Positions 16,333-25,494 of a DNA stretch of 64,000 nucleotides are shown piece by piece. Both the position numbers and the translations under genes were made by a program. Under the pieces are notes generated by a model, which was not told where the DNA came from, made no database searches, and saw only the letters and a list, made by a program, of their open reading frames with translations. Source of the stretch: Nocardioides gansuensis (GTDB taxonomy: Bacteria > Actinomycetota > Actinomycetes > Propionibacteriales > Nocardioidaceae); contig NZ_QDGZ01000009.1 in NCBI RefSeq assembly GCF_003076135.1, positions 113,370-177,369 on the forward strand. The letters are read 5' to 3'. The first letter of the stretch is position 1. Each line of letters begins with the position of its first letter.

Positions 16333-17805
16333 ATGACATCTTCAGCAACGTCACCAGCGACCGAGACGACGACGGGTGCCACTCAGTGGACCCCTCGTCT
16401 GTGGGCCATGTTGGTCACCCTGTGCATCGTGCTGTTCCTGGACGGCCTCGACGTGTCGATGATCGGGGTCGCACTGCCGTCGATCGGTGCGGAGCTCGAC
16501 CTGTCCACGTCGTCCCTGCAGTGGCTGGTCAGCGGCTACATCCTCGGCTACGGCGGCCTCCTGCTGCTGGGTGGACGCACGGCGGACCTGCTCGGGCGGC
16601 GCAAGGTGTTCCTGATCGCGCTGGCCGTCTTCGCCCTCGCCTCCCTGGCCGGCGGCCTGGTCGACTCGGGGCCGCTCCTCATCCTGACGCGGCTGATCAA
16701 GGGCATGGCCGCCGCGTTCACCGCGCCGACCGGCCTCTCGATCATCACCACGAACTTCGAAGAGGGGCCCGCGCGCACCAAGGCGCTGTCCATCTACACG
16801 GTGTTCGGGGCAGGCGGCTACTCCTCGGGCCTCCTCTTCGGCGGCCTGATGACGGGGGTCGGCTGGCGCTGGACGTTCCTGCTGCCGGTGCCGATCGCCC
16901 TGGCCGCGCTCGCGGCCGCCTACGTCCTGCTGCCGCACGACGAGCAGGCCGAGGAGGGCGGGCATGACCTCCTCGGAGGGGTGCTCTCCACGGCAGGGAT
17001 GCTGCTGCTGGTCTACACGATCGTCACCGCGCCCGACGCCGGCTGGGGCTCGGCCCGCACGGTCGGCTCCTTCGTGGCGGCGGCGGCGCTCTTCACCACG
17101 TTCGCCCTCGTCGAGAGCCGGGTCAGGCACCCGCTCATCCGCCTCGGCATCCTGCGCAAGGCGACACTCGTCCGGGCCAGCCTCGCCATCGTGGCCGTGG
17201 CCGGGTCCTACTTCGCCTGGCAGTTCATCGTGACCCTCTACCTCCAGAACGACCTGGGCTGGTCTCCGCTGCAGCTGGCGCTGGCCCTGCTGCCGGTCGG
17301 GCTGATGGTGACGCTGTCAGCGCTCGTGTCGAACAGGCTGGTCGATCGCTTCGGCACCGGACCGGTCATCGCGGTCACGATGTCCGTGATGGCCGTCGGC
17401 TACCTGCTGTTCCTCCGCCTGGACACGGCGCCGTCGTACCCGACCATGATCCTGCCCGCCCTGCTCCTGATCGGCGTCGGATGGATCGGGTTCCCCGCCA
17501 TCAACATCCAGGCCACCTCGGGCATCCACGACGACGAGCAAGGACTGGCCGCCGGAGTGCTGCAGACCTCGATGCAGGTGGGCGCCGCCATCGTGCTCGC
17601 CGTCACGACCGCGCTGATCGCGTCGGGGTCCGGCGGCGGAACGTCACCAGCCGCGATGCTCGACGCCTACCGGCCCGGCCTGGTGCTCGCGGCTGCGATC
17701 GCGCTGGTCGGGGCTCTGGTCGCGGTGCTCGGGGTCGTCCCCCGGCGCAGCACCCGCACCGTCCTCGAGGAGGACCTGGAGGACGACCTGGCACCCGTCG
17801 CCTGA
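16333..17805 (+). CDS. MFS transporter, DHA2 (14-helix) drug:H+ antiporter type
   Basis: The 490-aa protein has the DHA2 pattern: FLDGLDVSMIGVALPSIGAE in helix 1, LQWLVSGYILGYGGLLLLGG with the GGRTADLLGRRKVF loop, and motif C-like GFAG in the fifth helix region. About 14 hydrophobic segments are visible. Relatives export dyes and antibiotics. Divergent marR-type gene and candidate operator point to substrate-induced expression. Confidence 0.9.
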   Translation: MTSSATSPATETTTGATQWTPRLWAMLVTLCIVLFLDGLDVSMIGVALPSIGAELDLSTSSLQWLVSGYILGYGGLLLLGGRTADLLGRRKVFLIALAVFALASLAGGLVDSGPLLILTRLIKGMAAAFTAPTGLSIITTNFEEGPARTKALSIYTVFGAGGYSSGLLFGGLMTGVGWRWTFLLPVPIALAALAAAYVLLPHDEQAEEGGHDLLGGVLSTAGMLLLVYTIVTAPDAGWGSARTVGSFVAAAALFTTFALVESRVRHPLIRLGILRKATLVRASLAIVAVAGSYFAWQFIVTLYLQNDLGWSPLQLALALLPVGLMVTLSALVSNRLVDRFGTGPVIAVTMSVMAVGYLLFLRLDTAPSYPTMILPALLLIGVGWIGFPAINIQATSGIHDDEQGLAAGVLQTSMQVGAAIVLAVTTALIASGSGGGTSPAAMLDAYRPGLVLAAAIALVGALVAVLGVVPRRSTRTVLEEDLEDDLAPVA

Positions 17806-17815
17806 GCGAGACCAC

Positions 17816-17859
17816 ACCGACCTGGACGCCGGCGCACTGGGCCGGGCGTCCAGGTCGGT
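17816..17859. terminator. Bidirectional hairpin terminator
   Basis: A perfect 15-bp inverted repeat (ACCGACCTGGACGCC with GGCGTCCAGGTCGGT), loop 14 bases, fills the gap between the convergent MFS and HxlR genes. Confidence 0.8.
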
Positions 17860-18266
17860 CATCGCGCCTCCTGCCGGCGGTCGTAGGTCTCCTGCGCCTC
17901 GGCGACCTCGGGCATGTGTGCCTCCGCCCAGGCCTTGAGCTGGCGGATCGGGCCGAGGATCGAGCGGCCGAGCGGGGTCAGCTCATAGTCGACGCGCACC
18001 GGCACCGACGGTGTCACGTGGCGAGCCACGAGCCCGTCGCGCTCGAGCGTGCGCAGGGTCTGGGTGAGCATCTTCTGGCTCACGCCCGCCAGGTGGCGTG
18101 AGATCTCGGAGAAGCGCTGGGGGCCGTCGGCGAGGGCGGTGATCACGAGCACGACCCACTTGTCTGAGATGCGGTCCAGCAGCTTGCGGCTCGGACACTC
18201 CGCCAGGTAGGCGTCGAACGCCATCTTGTCCTGCTGCCTGCGTTGCGCCGCCGTGAGTGTCGGCAC
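17859..18266 (-). CDS. HxlR-family transcriptional regulator
   Basis: The 135-aa protein starts at GTG 18266 and has the HxlR winged helix: CPSRKLLDRISDKWVVLVIT, RFSEISRHLAGVSQKMLTQT, RTLERDGLVARHVTPSVPVR. The early Cys in ECPS is the redox- or aldehyde-sensing position in family members. It is divergent from the quinone oxidoreductase-like gene 111 bases away and probably regulates it. Confidence 0.92.
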   Translation of the reverse strand: MPTLTAAQRRQQDKMAFDAYLAECPSRKLLDRISDKWVVLVITALADGPQRFSEISRHLAGVSQKMLTQTLRTLERDGLVARHVTPSVPVRVDYELTPLGRSILGPIRQLKAWAEAHMPEVAEAQETYDRRQEAR

Positions 18267-18376
18267 GGTGCCTCACTTCCCGCCAGGTGACTACCCGACT
18301 TTCTCGTACCTACTTCCCATCAGAGACTAACTCCCCGATGGTATGCGCGTCAGCCCCTTCACGAGAGGACATCACG

Positions 18377-19267
18377 ATGCACGCCCTTGTCTCCCGCACC
18401 GGCCAGCCCTCCCCCACGACCGCCGACGTCGGCGTCCCCGTCCCGGGCCCGGGCGAGGTCCTGGTCGAGGTGGTCGCGGCCGCCGTCAATCCCGTCGACG
18501 CGTTCGTCGCGTCGGGCTCCGGCCACGAGGTCTTCGGCCTTCCCGAGGAGGTCGGCCTCGGCTGGGACGTCGCCGGCCGCGTGGCCGCGCTCGGCCCCGG
18601 CGTCGACGGCTTCGAGGTCGGCGAGGCCGTCGCCGGCCTGCACGACGACCTGGCGTCGCCGGTCCGCGCCCACGCGGCGTTCACGGTGCTGCCCGCCGCT
18701 GCCCTCGCCCGGGTCCCCGACGGCCTCGACCTGACGGAGGCCGCCAGCATCCCGCTCAACGCACTCACCGCCGCCCAGGCCCTCGACCTGCTCGGTCCCG
18801 CCGGCGGCCGCAGCCTCCTGGTCACCGGTGCCGCCGGCGCGGTGGGCGGCCACGCCGTCGCCCTGGCCGCCGCCTCCGGGTGGCGCGTCGCCGGCCTGGC
18901 GCGGCCGGCCGACGCGGTGTTCGTGCGCCGCGCCGGCGGCGAGGTCGTCAACGAGCCGGAGCCCGCGTCGTACGACGCCGTGCTGGACACCGCGGTGCTG
19001 GACGCCGTGGCCATGGCGGCCGTGCGTGACGGCGGCGAGCACGTGAGCGTGCTCCCGCCCGCACCTCCGGCCTCGGAGCGCGGCATCCGGGTGCAGGCGG
19101 TCCAGGTCCAGGCGGACGGCCAGCGGCTGGGCGAGCTGCTCGCCCGCAGCGCGGCCGGCGAGCTGGAGGTCCGGGTCGCCGGCACGGCGCCCCTGGCCGA
19201 GGCCTCGGCGGTCTACGAGAAGGTCGCCGGCGGTGGCCAGCGCGGCCGCTGGCTCCTGCTGCCCTGA
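18377..19267 (+). CDS. NADP-dependent quinone oxidoreductase-like (MDR superfamily) protein
   Basis: The 296-aa product from ATG 18377 is a zinc-free medium-chain reductase: GVPVPGPGEVLVEVVAAAVN, GWDVAGRVAALGPGV, and the cofactor loop LLVTGAAGAVGGHAVALA. No zinc ligand cysteines are present. It is shorter than most family members (about 310-330 aa). HxlR/MDR divergent pairs often respond to quinones or aldehydes. A strong hairpin follows. Confidence 0.88.
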   Translation: MHALVSRTGQPSPTTADVGVPVPGPGEVLVEVVAAAVNPVDAFVASGSGHEVFGLPEEVGLGWDVAGRVAALGPGVDGFEVGEAVAGLHDDLASPVRAHAAFTVLPAAALARVPDGLDLTEAASIPLNALTAAQALDLLGPAGGRSLLVTGAAGAVGGHAVALAAASGWRVAGLARPADAVFVRRAGGEVVNEPEPASYDAVLDTAVLDAVAMAAVRDGGEHVSVLPPAPPASERGIRVQAVQVQADGQRLGELLARSAAGELEVRVAGTAPLAEASAVYEKVAGGGQRGRWLLLP

Positions 19268-19273
19268 CGCGGA

Positions 19274-19306
19274 GGTGGTGCGGCCGGTGGCCCCGGCCGC
19301 ACCACC
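19274..19306 (+). terminator. Hairpin terminator after the oxidoreductase
   Basis: A perfect 14-bp stem (GGTGGTGCGGCCGG with CCGGCCGCACCACC) and 5-base loop lie 7 bases past the stop codon. Confidence 0.8.
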
Positions 19307-19373
19307 ACCACCCGTCGTGTCGCATCCACCTCAGCCTCGCCGTTCGTTCACCGGGCTGCGGCAGCGTGCCTCC

Positions 19374-20483
19374 ATGCGCATCGCCCAGCTCGCCAACTTC
19401 ATCGGCCCCGCGTCGGGGGGCATGAAGACCGCCGTGCACGCGCTCGGAGAGGGCTACGCCGGCGCCGGCTGCGAGCGGCTGCTGGTGATCCCCGGTCCGA
19501 ACGACGCGCGCACGAGCACGCCGATGGGCGACGTCGTCCAGCTCCGCGCACCGCGTGTGGGCGGGGGCTATCGCCTGATCGTGGAGCCCTGGCGGGTGAT
19601 CGAGGTGCTCGAGGACTGGCGGCCGACCTCGGTCGAGCTCAGCGACAAGCTGACCCTGCTGCCCGTGGCCCGCTGGGCCCGCCGCAACGGGGTCGGCTCG
19701 GTGCTGTTCTCCCACGAGCGGCTCGACGACATGTTCACCATGCGCACCGGCCTCGAGACGATGCCCAAGGTCTCGATCGCGCTGCTCAACCGGATCCTGG
19801 TCCGCAGCTTCGACACGGTCGTGGTCACCTCGCGCTATGCGCAGCGCGAGTTCCAGAAGGTCGCCGACAGCGCCGGCTGCCCGATGGTGCGGGTGCCACT
19901 CGGGGTCGACCTCGAGACGTTCCGCCCGCACCCGACGACGCCGTCGGACGTGCTCCGGCTGACCCACTTCGGGCGGCTCTCGCGAGAGAAGAGCCCGCAC
20001 CTCGCCGTCGCCGCGGCTGTCGAGCTGCACCGGCGCGGGGTTCCGGTCCAGCTCGACGTCTACGGCGAGGGCCCGCACCTGCACGAGCTCGTGGAGCTCG
20101 CCGGCAGCGCCCCGGTCACCTTCCACGGCTTCGTCGACGGGCGCGAGGACCTCAACCGCCGGGTCGCGGCGGCCGACGTCTCGCTGAGCGTGTGCCCGGG
20201 CGAGACGTTCGGGCTCGCCGTGCTGGAGGCGCTCGCGTCGGGCACCCCGGTCGTCACAGCCGACCGGGGCGGCGCCCGCGAGCTGGTCGACGAGGCCTCG
20301 GGCGCCTGGGGCAGCCCCCACCCGGCGGCGCTGGCCGACGCCGTCCTGCACGTCGCGGCCCGCTCGGTGGGGGCCCGGCGGGCGGCCGCCCGGACCCGTG
20401 CCGAGCAGTTCCCGTGGAGCGCCACGGTCGAGTCGATGCTCGGGGTGCACGAGCGGGTGCGGCGCACCGCCCGGGTCGCCTGA
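19374..20483 (+). CDS. Glycosyltransferase family 4 protein
   Basis: The 369-aa GT-B protein from ATG 19374 begins RIAQLANFIGPASGGMKTAV and has the C-terminal nucleotide-sugar site: LTHFGRLSREKSPHLAVAAA, VTFHGFVDGREDLNRRVAAA, and the E-x7-E motif CPGETFGLAVLEALASGTPV. Relatives are alpha-mannosyl or glucosyl transferases that build lipid-linked sugars. The acceptor is unknown. The gene stands alone, with an inverted repeat just downstream. Confidence 0.9.
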   Translation: MRIAQLANFIGPASGGMKTAVHALGEGYAGAGCERLLVIPGPNDARTSTPMGDVVQLRAPRVGGGYRLIVEPWRVIEVLEDWRPTSVELSDKLTLLPVARWARRNGVGSVLFSHERLDDMFTMRTGLETMPKVSIALLNRILVRSFDTVVVTSRYAQREFQKVADSAGCPMVRVPLGVDLETFRPHPTTPSDVLRLTHFGRLSREKSPHLAVAAAVELHRRGVPVQLDVYGEGPHLHELVELAGSAPVTFHGFVDGREDLNRRVAAADVSLSVCPGETFGLAVLEALASGTPVVTADRGGARELVDEASGAWGSPHPAALADAVLHVAARSVGARRAAARTRAEQFPWSATVESMLGVHERVRRTARVA

Positions 20484-20490
20484 GCGCCGC

Positions 20491-20562
20491 TGTAACGCCG
20501 GGTCACCTGCTGTAGACCCCATGAAATCTCATAGGTGGAACAAGCGCTAACCCGGCGTTACA
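20491..20562. promoter_or_regulatory. 13-bp inverted repeat pair upstream of the OYE gene
   Basis: TGTAACGCCGGGT (20491-20503) and its exact complement ACCCGGCGTTACA (20550-20562) are separated by 46 bp. A second short pair, CACCT/AGGTG, lies inside. They sit 8 bases past the glycosyltransferase stop and 36 bases before the oxidoreductase start. A two-site operator is more likely than a terminator because of the long loop. Confidence 0.5.
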
Positions 20563-20598
20563 GGGAACAGACGGCCCGACCTGCCGGTTGGCGACGTC

Positions 20599-21705
20599 GT
20601 GGCCACCCTCTTCGACCCCCTCGACCTCGGCTCGCTGAGCCTCCCGAACCGCGTCCTGATGGCGCCGCTCACCCGGATGCGCGCGACGCCTCCCGGCGAC
20701 GTGCCCAACGAGCTGATGCGCGACTACTACGTGCAGCGCGCGAGCGCCGGCCTGCTGATCAGCGAGGGCACCCAGGTCTCGCCCGAGGGCAAGGGCTACA
20801 TGGACACGCCGGGCATCCACAGCCCCGAGCAGGTGGCCGGCTGGCGGACGGTCACCGACGCGGTCCACGACGCCGGCGGCCGGATCGCCGCCCAGCTCTG
20901 GCACACCGGACGCGTCTCGCACGAGTCGCTCCACGACGGCGAGCTCCCGGTCTCCGCCAGCGCCGTGCCCTACCGCAATCGCACCACGGTCCGCGGTGAG
21001 GACGGCAGCCCGACCCGCGTCGACTGCCCGACGCCGCGCGCGCTCGGGCTCGACGAGCTCCCGCGCGTCGTGGACGACTACCGCCGGGCCACGGTCAACG
21101 CCCGCGAGGCCGGCTTCGACATGGCGGAGATCCACGCCGCCCACGGCTACCTCCTCCACCAGTTCCTCTCCCCCGACAGCAACCACCGCGACGACGAGTA
21201 CGGCGGGTCGCTGGAGTCGCGCGCCCGCCTGCTGCTCGAGGTGGTGGACGCCACGGTCGACGCGTGGTCGGCCGACCGCGTCGGCGTACGGATCTCCCCC
21301 ATCGGCCGCTTCAACGGCCTCGAGGACCCGGACGGTGCGACCACCGGGCTCTACGTCGCCCGCGCGCTCGCCGAGCGCGGCATCGCCTTCCTGCACCTCT
21401 CCGAGCCCGACTGGGCCGGGGGCCCGGTGCTGGACGACGACTTCCGGAAGGCGCTGCGCGAGGCGTTCCCCGGCGTGATCGTGGGCGCCGGCAGCTACGA
21501 CGCCTCGAAGGCCGAGCGCCTGCTCGAGGCCGGCCTGATCGACGCGGCCGCCTTCGGCCGGACGTTCATCGCCAACCCCGACCTCCCGGCGAGGCTGCGC
21601 GATGGCCTGCCGCTCAACGAGCCGGACGCGTCCACCTTCTACGGCGGCGGCGCGGAGGGCTACACCGACTACCCGGCGTACTCCGAGGACCCCGAGGACA
21701 GCTGA
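20599..21705 (+). CDS. Old yellow enzyme-type NADH:flavin oxidoreductase
   Basis: The 368-aa FMN barrel starts at GTG 20599. It shows NRVLMAPLTRMRA near residue 17, QLWHTGRVSH, the substrate-binding HAAHGYLLHQFLSPDSNHR segment, YGGSLESRARLLLEVVDA and the FMN phosphate loop VGAGSYD...FGRTFIANPDLP. OYEs reduce activated C=C bonds with NAD(P)H; N-ethylmaleimide reductase-like. The physiological substrate is not clear. Confidence 0.93.
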   Translation: MATLFDPLDLGSLSLPNRVLMAPLTRMRATPPGDVPNELMRDYYVQRASAGLLISEGTQVSPEGKGYMDTPGIHSPEQVAGWRTVTDAVHDAGGRIAAQLWHTGRVSHESLHDGELPVSASAVPYRNRTTVRGEDGSPTRVDCPTPRALGLDELPRVVDDYRRATVNAREAGFDMAEIHAAHGYLLHQFLSPDSNHRDDEYGGSLESRARLLLEVVDATVDAWSADRVGVRISPIGRFNGLEDPDGATTGLYVARALAERGIAFLHLSEPDWAGGPVLDDDFRKALREAFPGVIVGAGSYDASKAERLLEAGLIDAAAFGRTFIANPDLPARLRDGLPLNEPDASTFYGGGAEGYTDYPAYSEDPEDS

Positions 21706-21712
21706 CGCCCCG

Positions 21713-22009
21713 TCACTCGACGACGTCGAGGGCCACGGCGACGGGGTCACCGGCGTCGAGGCCCTCGGCGCGGCGGACAGCCTGCTTGACCGGCAGCACG
21801 AAGCAGCCCGACTTCTTGTCCGGGAAGACCGACGTGCGCCACGTCGTCGACCCGACGGTCACCTCGACGCGCACCGAGCCGAAGCCGCGAGGCGGGCCCG
21901 ATGCGACGCGGATCCCGTCGCTCGCCTCGGCGGGGACCGTGACGAAGAACCAGCCGTCCAGCGCCTCGTCCCAGCGCCACAGCTGCGCCTCGAACTCGTG
22001 CTCGGCCAT
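21713..22009 (-). CDS. DUF1905 domain protein
   Basis: The 98-aa product from ATG 22009 matches DUF1905: FEAQLWRWDEALDGWFFVTVP, then GSVRVEVTVGSTTWRTSVFP and CFVLPVKQAVRRAEGLDAGD. It is a small beta-barrel family of unknown function. It lies 34 bases downstream of nothing on its strand except the MFS gene's end region, and converges on the OYE gene with 7 bases between stops. Confidence 0.85.
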   Translation of the reverse strand: MAEHEFEAQLWRWDEALDGWFFVTVPAEASDGIRVASGPPRGFGSVRVEVTVGSTTWRTSVFPDKKSGCFVLPVKQAVRRAEGLDAGDPVAVALDVVE

Positions 22010-22043
22010 GGCACCGATCATGCCGCGAGGCACCGACACCGCC

Positions 22044-23309
22044 TCACAGGGACGCGGTGGGCTCCAGCTCCTCCGGGCAGGGAGGTACGACGGGGGCGCG
22101 GCGCTCGATCGTCGCGTGCCACCACCACAGGGCGGCTCCGAGCACCACGATGACGAGGGCGGCGACCGCCAGCCCGAGCGTGGACGTCGCCACGAGCGGC
22201 GTCAGGGCCACGGCCGCCACCGCGTTGAAGACGAGGGTGATGAAGGTGGCCGACGAGACCACCGCCCCACGACGAGCGGGGAAGAGGTCGAGCAGCATGA
22301 GCTGCAGCGCGGGGTAGGCCATGCCGTTGCCGAGCGCGATCAGGCTGGGACCGGCCACGGCCCACCAGATGACGCCGGCGACCGGCGACGCGGCGATCGC
22401 CACGCCGACCACGCCGGCGACCACGGTCGTGACGAAGCCGATGGAGACGAGCAGCCGGGCGGTGATCCGGCCCGCGGAGCGACCGCTGATCCAGGAGCCC
22501 ACCATCATCGCGCCGATCATCGGCACGAAGAACTTCCAGAAGTCGAGCTCGCCCTGGCCGAGCAGGTCGACGACGAAGATGGCCGCGCCGCCGATGTAGA
22601 GGAACTGGGCGCCGAACGCCAGGGTCGCCGCCCACGCGACCCGGTGGAACGCCGCATGCCGTGCGACCTCGGTCAGCCCCCGCAGCACCTCGCCGACGCG
22701 CAGCGGCACCCGGGCCGACGGCGGGTGGGTCTCCGGCAGCACGAGCAGCACCATGGCGATCAGCAGCAGGCCCAGCCCGGCCTGGAAGCCGAACACCAGT
22801 GGCCACGGCCCGACCTGCAGCAGGGCGCCACCGATCACCGGGGCGATCGCCGGCGCGAGCCCGAAGATCAGCGCCACCCGGCTCATCAGCCGCTGGGCGG
22901 TCTCGCCCTCGAAGAGGTCGCGGATCACCGTCCGGCTCACGATCGTCGCGCCGCCGGCACTGAGTCCCTGCAGGACCCGCGTCGCGAGCAGCAGGGCGAG
23001 TGAGGGGGCGAACATCGCGGCGACCGACGCGACGACGTACACCGCGACGGACCAGAGGATGACGGGGCGCCGGCCGATGGCGTCGGACAGCGGCCCGTGG
23101 AAGACGCTCATCACCGCGAAGGAGGCGAGGTAGGCCGTCACGACCAGCTGCATCTCGCCGGATGCGACCCCGAAGTCGCTCGCCATCTCCGGGAACGCCG
23201 GGAACGGGGTGTCGATGCTGAACGGGCCGATCATCGACAGCATCGCCAGCACGACCGGCACGGCCACTGCGACCTTCCAGGACGCGGTGCTTGGCGACGG
23301 AGCGGTCAT
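22044..23309 (-). CDS. Bcr/CflA-type MFS efflux transporter
   Basis: The 421-aa product from ATG 23309 has about 12 membrane helices and the DHA1 Bcr/CflA pattern: SIDTPFPAFPEMASDFGVAS, QLVVTAYLASFAVMSVFHGP, the loop GPLSDAIGRRPVI, and LLATRVLQGLSAGGATIVSR. Relatives export bicyclomycin, chloramphenicol or sulfonamides. It follows hmgA by 20 bases on the same strand, so read-through from the homogentisate promoter is likely; it could therefore handle an aromatic acid or pigment-related compound, which is inference. Confidence 0.9.
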   Translation of the reverse strand: MTAPSPSTASWKVAVAVPVVLAMLSMIGPFSIDTPFPAFPEMASDFGVASGEMQLVVTAYLASFAVMSVFHGPLSDAIGRRPVILWSVAVYVVASVAAMFAPSLALLLATRVLQGLSAGGATIVSRTVIRDLFEGETAQRLMSRVALIFGLAPAIAPVIGGALLQVGPWPLVFGFQAGLGLLLIAMVLLVLPETHPPSARVPLRVGEVLRGLTEVARHAAFHRVAWAATLAFGAQFLYIGGAAIFVVDLLGQGELDFWKFFVPMIGAMMVGSWISGRSAGRITARLLVSIGFVTTVVAGVVGVAIAASPVAGVIWWAVAGPSLIALGNGMAYPALQLMLLDLFPARRGAVVSSATFITLVFNAVAAVALTPLVATSTLGLAVAALVIVVLGAALWWWHATIERRAPVVPPCPEELEPTASL

Positions 23310-23329
23310 GCCGGCGAGTCTCGCAGCCG

Positions 23330-24559
23330 TCAGCTGTTGGAGAAGACCGCGGGCCCGCCGTCCTCGCCGGTGGTGCGGCCCGCCCAGCTCCAGGCGTACG
23401 CCGGGTCCTCGACCGCGAGCCCGCCCTCTCCGATCCCGAGCGGGGCGAAGGTGTCGACCATGACGGCCGACTCCTCGAAGCGCTCGGCGCCCAGGGACGC
23501 CTCGATGGCGCTGGGCTGCGGCCCGTGGGCGTAGCCGCCCGGATGCAGCGACACCGAGCCGATGGCGATACCGGAGCCCTTGCGGGCCTCGTAGTCGCCG
23601 CCGACGTAGAACATCACCTCGTCGCTGTCGACGTTGGAGTGGTAGTAGGGCACCGGGACGGCGAGCTCGTGGTAGTCGACCTTGCGGGGCAGGAAGTTGC
23701 AGATCACGAAGTTCCAGCCCTCGAAGACCTGGTGGACCGGGGGCGGCTGGTGGACCTTGCCGGTGATCGGCATGAAGTCGTCGATGTTGAACGTGTAGGG
23801 GTAGAGGCAGCCGTCCCAGCCGACGACGTCGAAGGGGTGGGTCGCGTAGGTCATCCGGGTGCCGACGACCTGGCCGCCGACCCGGTGCTTGACGAGCACG
23901 TCGACGTCGCTCTCCGCCTCGTCGACCGGCGGCATCAGCTGGGTCGGGCCGTGGAGGTCGCGCTCGCAGTAGGGCGCGTGCTCGAGGAACTGGCCGAACC
24001 GCGACAGGTAGCGCTTCGGCGGGTGGATGTGGCTGTTGGCCTCGATGGCGTAGAGGCGGCTGCTCTGGTTGGGCACCCACCGGTGGGTGGTGGACCGCGG
24101 GATCAGGACATAGTCGCCGGACCGGTAGGGCAGGGGGCCGAAGACGGTCTCGACCGTGCCGCCGCCGGACTCGACGAAGACGCACTCGTCGCCGATGGCG
24201 TTGCGGTAGAGCGAGGACGGATCGGTGCCGGTCACGACGTAGGAGATCCGGACGTCGTTGTTGCCGAGCACCAGCCGGCGGCCCTCGACGGGATCGCCGT
24301 ACTCACCGCCCACGAAGAGCGTGTGCAGGCGCAGGTGGCGCGCTTTGAGCGGGTGGTTGGGGGCCAGCGTCTGGTCGCCCGGCTCCCAGACCTGGCTGTC
24401 GACGAGCGCCGACGGCACGCCTCGGTGGTAGAGCAGCGCGGAGTCGGAGGAGAAGCCCTCCTCCCCCACCAACTCCTCGAAGAGCAGCTGGCCGGTGTCG
24501 TCCCGGTGCTGGGTGTGGCGCTGGCGCGGGATCTCGCCGAGTGTGCGGTAGTGCGGCAT
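23330..24559 (-). CDS. hmgA: Homogentisate 1,2-dioxygenase
   Basis: The 409-aa product from ATG 24559 (MPHYRTLGEIPRQRHTQHR) is a cupin with the family metal site: HxxxxxxHGP-type segment SVSLHPGGYAHGPQPSAIEA near residue 337 and the VDSDEVMFYVGGDY segment carrying a Glu ligand near residue 314. It opens the ring of homogentisate with O2 to maleylacetoacetate in tyrosine/phenylalanine breakdown. It is divergent from the unknown-fahA pair across an 80-bp promoter gap. Confidence 0.9.
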   Translation of the reverse strand: MPHYRTLGEIPRQRHTQHRDDTGQLLFEELVGEEGFSSDSALLYHRGVPSALVDSQVWEPGDQTLAPNHPLKARHLRLHTLFVGGEYGDPVEGRRLVLGNNDVRISYVVTGTDPSSLYRNAIGDECVFVESGGGTVETVFGPLPYRSGDYVLIPRSTTHRWVPNQSSRLYAIEANSHIHPPKRYLSRFGQFLEHAPYCERDLHGPTQLMPPVDEAESDVDVLVKHRVGGQVVGTRMTYATHPFDVVGWDGCLYPYTFNIDDFMPITGKVHQPPPVHQVFEGWNFVICNFLPRKVDYHELAVPVPYYHSNVDSDEVMFYVGGDYEARKGSGIAIGSVSLHPGGYAHGPQPSAIEASLGAERFEESAVMVDTFAPLGIGEGGLAVEDPAYAWSWAGRTTGEDGGPAVFSNS

Positions 24560-24639
24560 GGTCGCTCCCGAGCGTCCGATAAGGGGACGCAATAATCTGA
24601 GCCTGTCCGGTATCTGCAGTCTGTGCTACGTTGCGGGAC

Positions 24640-25494
24640 GTGTCAACCACGTCGTTCCCCGCGGCCTTCAGCGCTCTCGTCGACGACGCCGCGGTGTTCC
24701 CGCCCGGTGACGCACCGCTCGACCAGGCGGTCGCGTCGTACGCCGCCCGGCTGGGCAGCTGGGAGGCCGGGCTCGTCGGCCCGCTGGTCTGCCGTGACAC
24801 CGACGTCGGCAGCGTCGGCGAGCCCGTGCCTGTCTCGGTCGTCGTGAGCACCGGCGCCGGTGGCATCGGCGCGGCCTGCCGGCTCGCGGCGCGCAGGGAC
24901 GCCCGGCTCGCCGGGATCGAGACCGCACTGCGCGACCTCGACGACCTCCCGGGCAACGCCCGCCGGGTGGTCGCAGCGGTCGACGCCGCCCGCGCCGAGG
25001 GCCATCTCGACGACGACGTCCCGGTCTTCGTCGAGCTGCCCCAGGGCGAGCCGACCTACGGGTGGCAGGCTGCCGCCGACGAGGTCGCGGCCGCCGAGCT
25101 GCGGCTGAAGTTCCGCACCGGCGGCGTCGAGGCCCACCTCTTCCCCACCGCGGGCGAGCTGGCCGGCTGGGTCGACGCGGCCCTCGACCGCGAGACGCCC
25201 TTCAAGTGCACCGCGGGGCTGCACCACGCGGTGCGCCACCGGGACGACGCCACCGGGTTCGAGCACCACGGCTTCCTCAATGTCCTCCTCGCCACCCGCC
25301 AGGCCTTCGACGGCGCTCCCCTCGACAAGGTCGTCGCCACTCTCGAGCAGCGCGACGCCTCCGCCGTGGCGGAGGCAGCAGCGACCGCCGACCTGGCCGG
25401 CGCCCGCCGGTGGTTCACCTCGTTCGGCTCCTGCTCCGTGGACGAGCCGCTGGAGGACCTCGTCGCCCTCGGCCTGCTCGAGGCGCCGGCGTGA
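24640..25494 (+). CDS. Conserved-type protein of unknown function in the homogentisate cluster
   Basis: The 284-aa product (GTG 24640; TTG 24631 also possible) has no motif recognised with certainty. It is soluble, with segments VVSTGAGGIGAACRLAARRD, PVFVELPQGEPTYGWQ, ELRLKFRTGGVEAHLFP and FKCTAGLHHAVRHRD, which have the rhythm of an alpha/beta barrel with a conserved Lys-Cys and His pair. It overlaps fahA by 4 bases (GTGA) and is divergent from hmgA. No maleylacetoacetate isomerase gene is visible, so it is a candidate for that middle step or an accessory role; this is inference only. Confidence 0.7.
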   Translation: MSTTSFPAAFSALVDDAAVFPPGDAPLDQAVASYAARLGSWEAGLVGPLVCRDTDVGSVGEPVPVSVVVSTGAGGIGAACRLAARRDARLAGIETALRDLDDLPGNARRVVAAVDAARAEGHLDDDVPVFVELPQGEPTYGWQAAADEVAAAELRLKFRTGGVEAHLFPTAGELAGWVDAALDRETPFKCTAGLHHAVRHRDDATGFEHHGFLNVLLATRQAFDGAPLDKVVATLEQRDASAVAEAAATADLAGARRWFTSFGSCSVDEPLEDLVALGLLEAPA

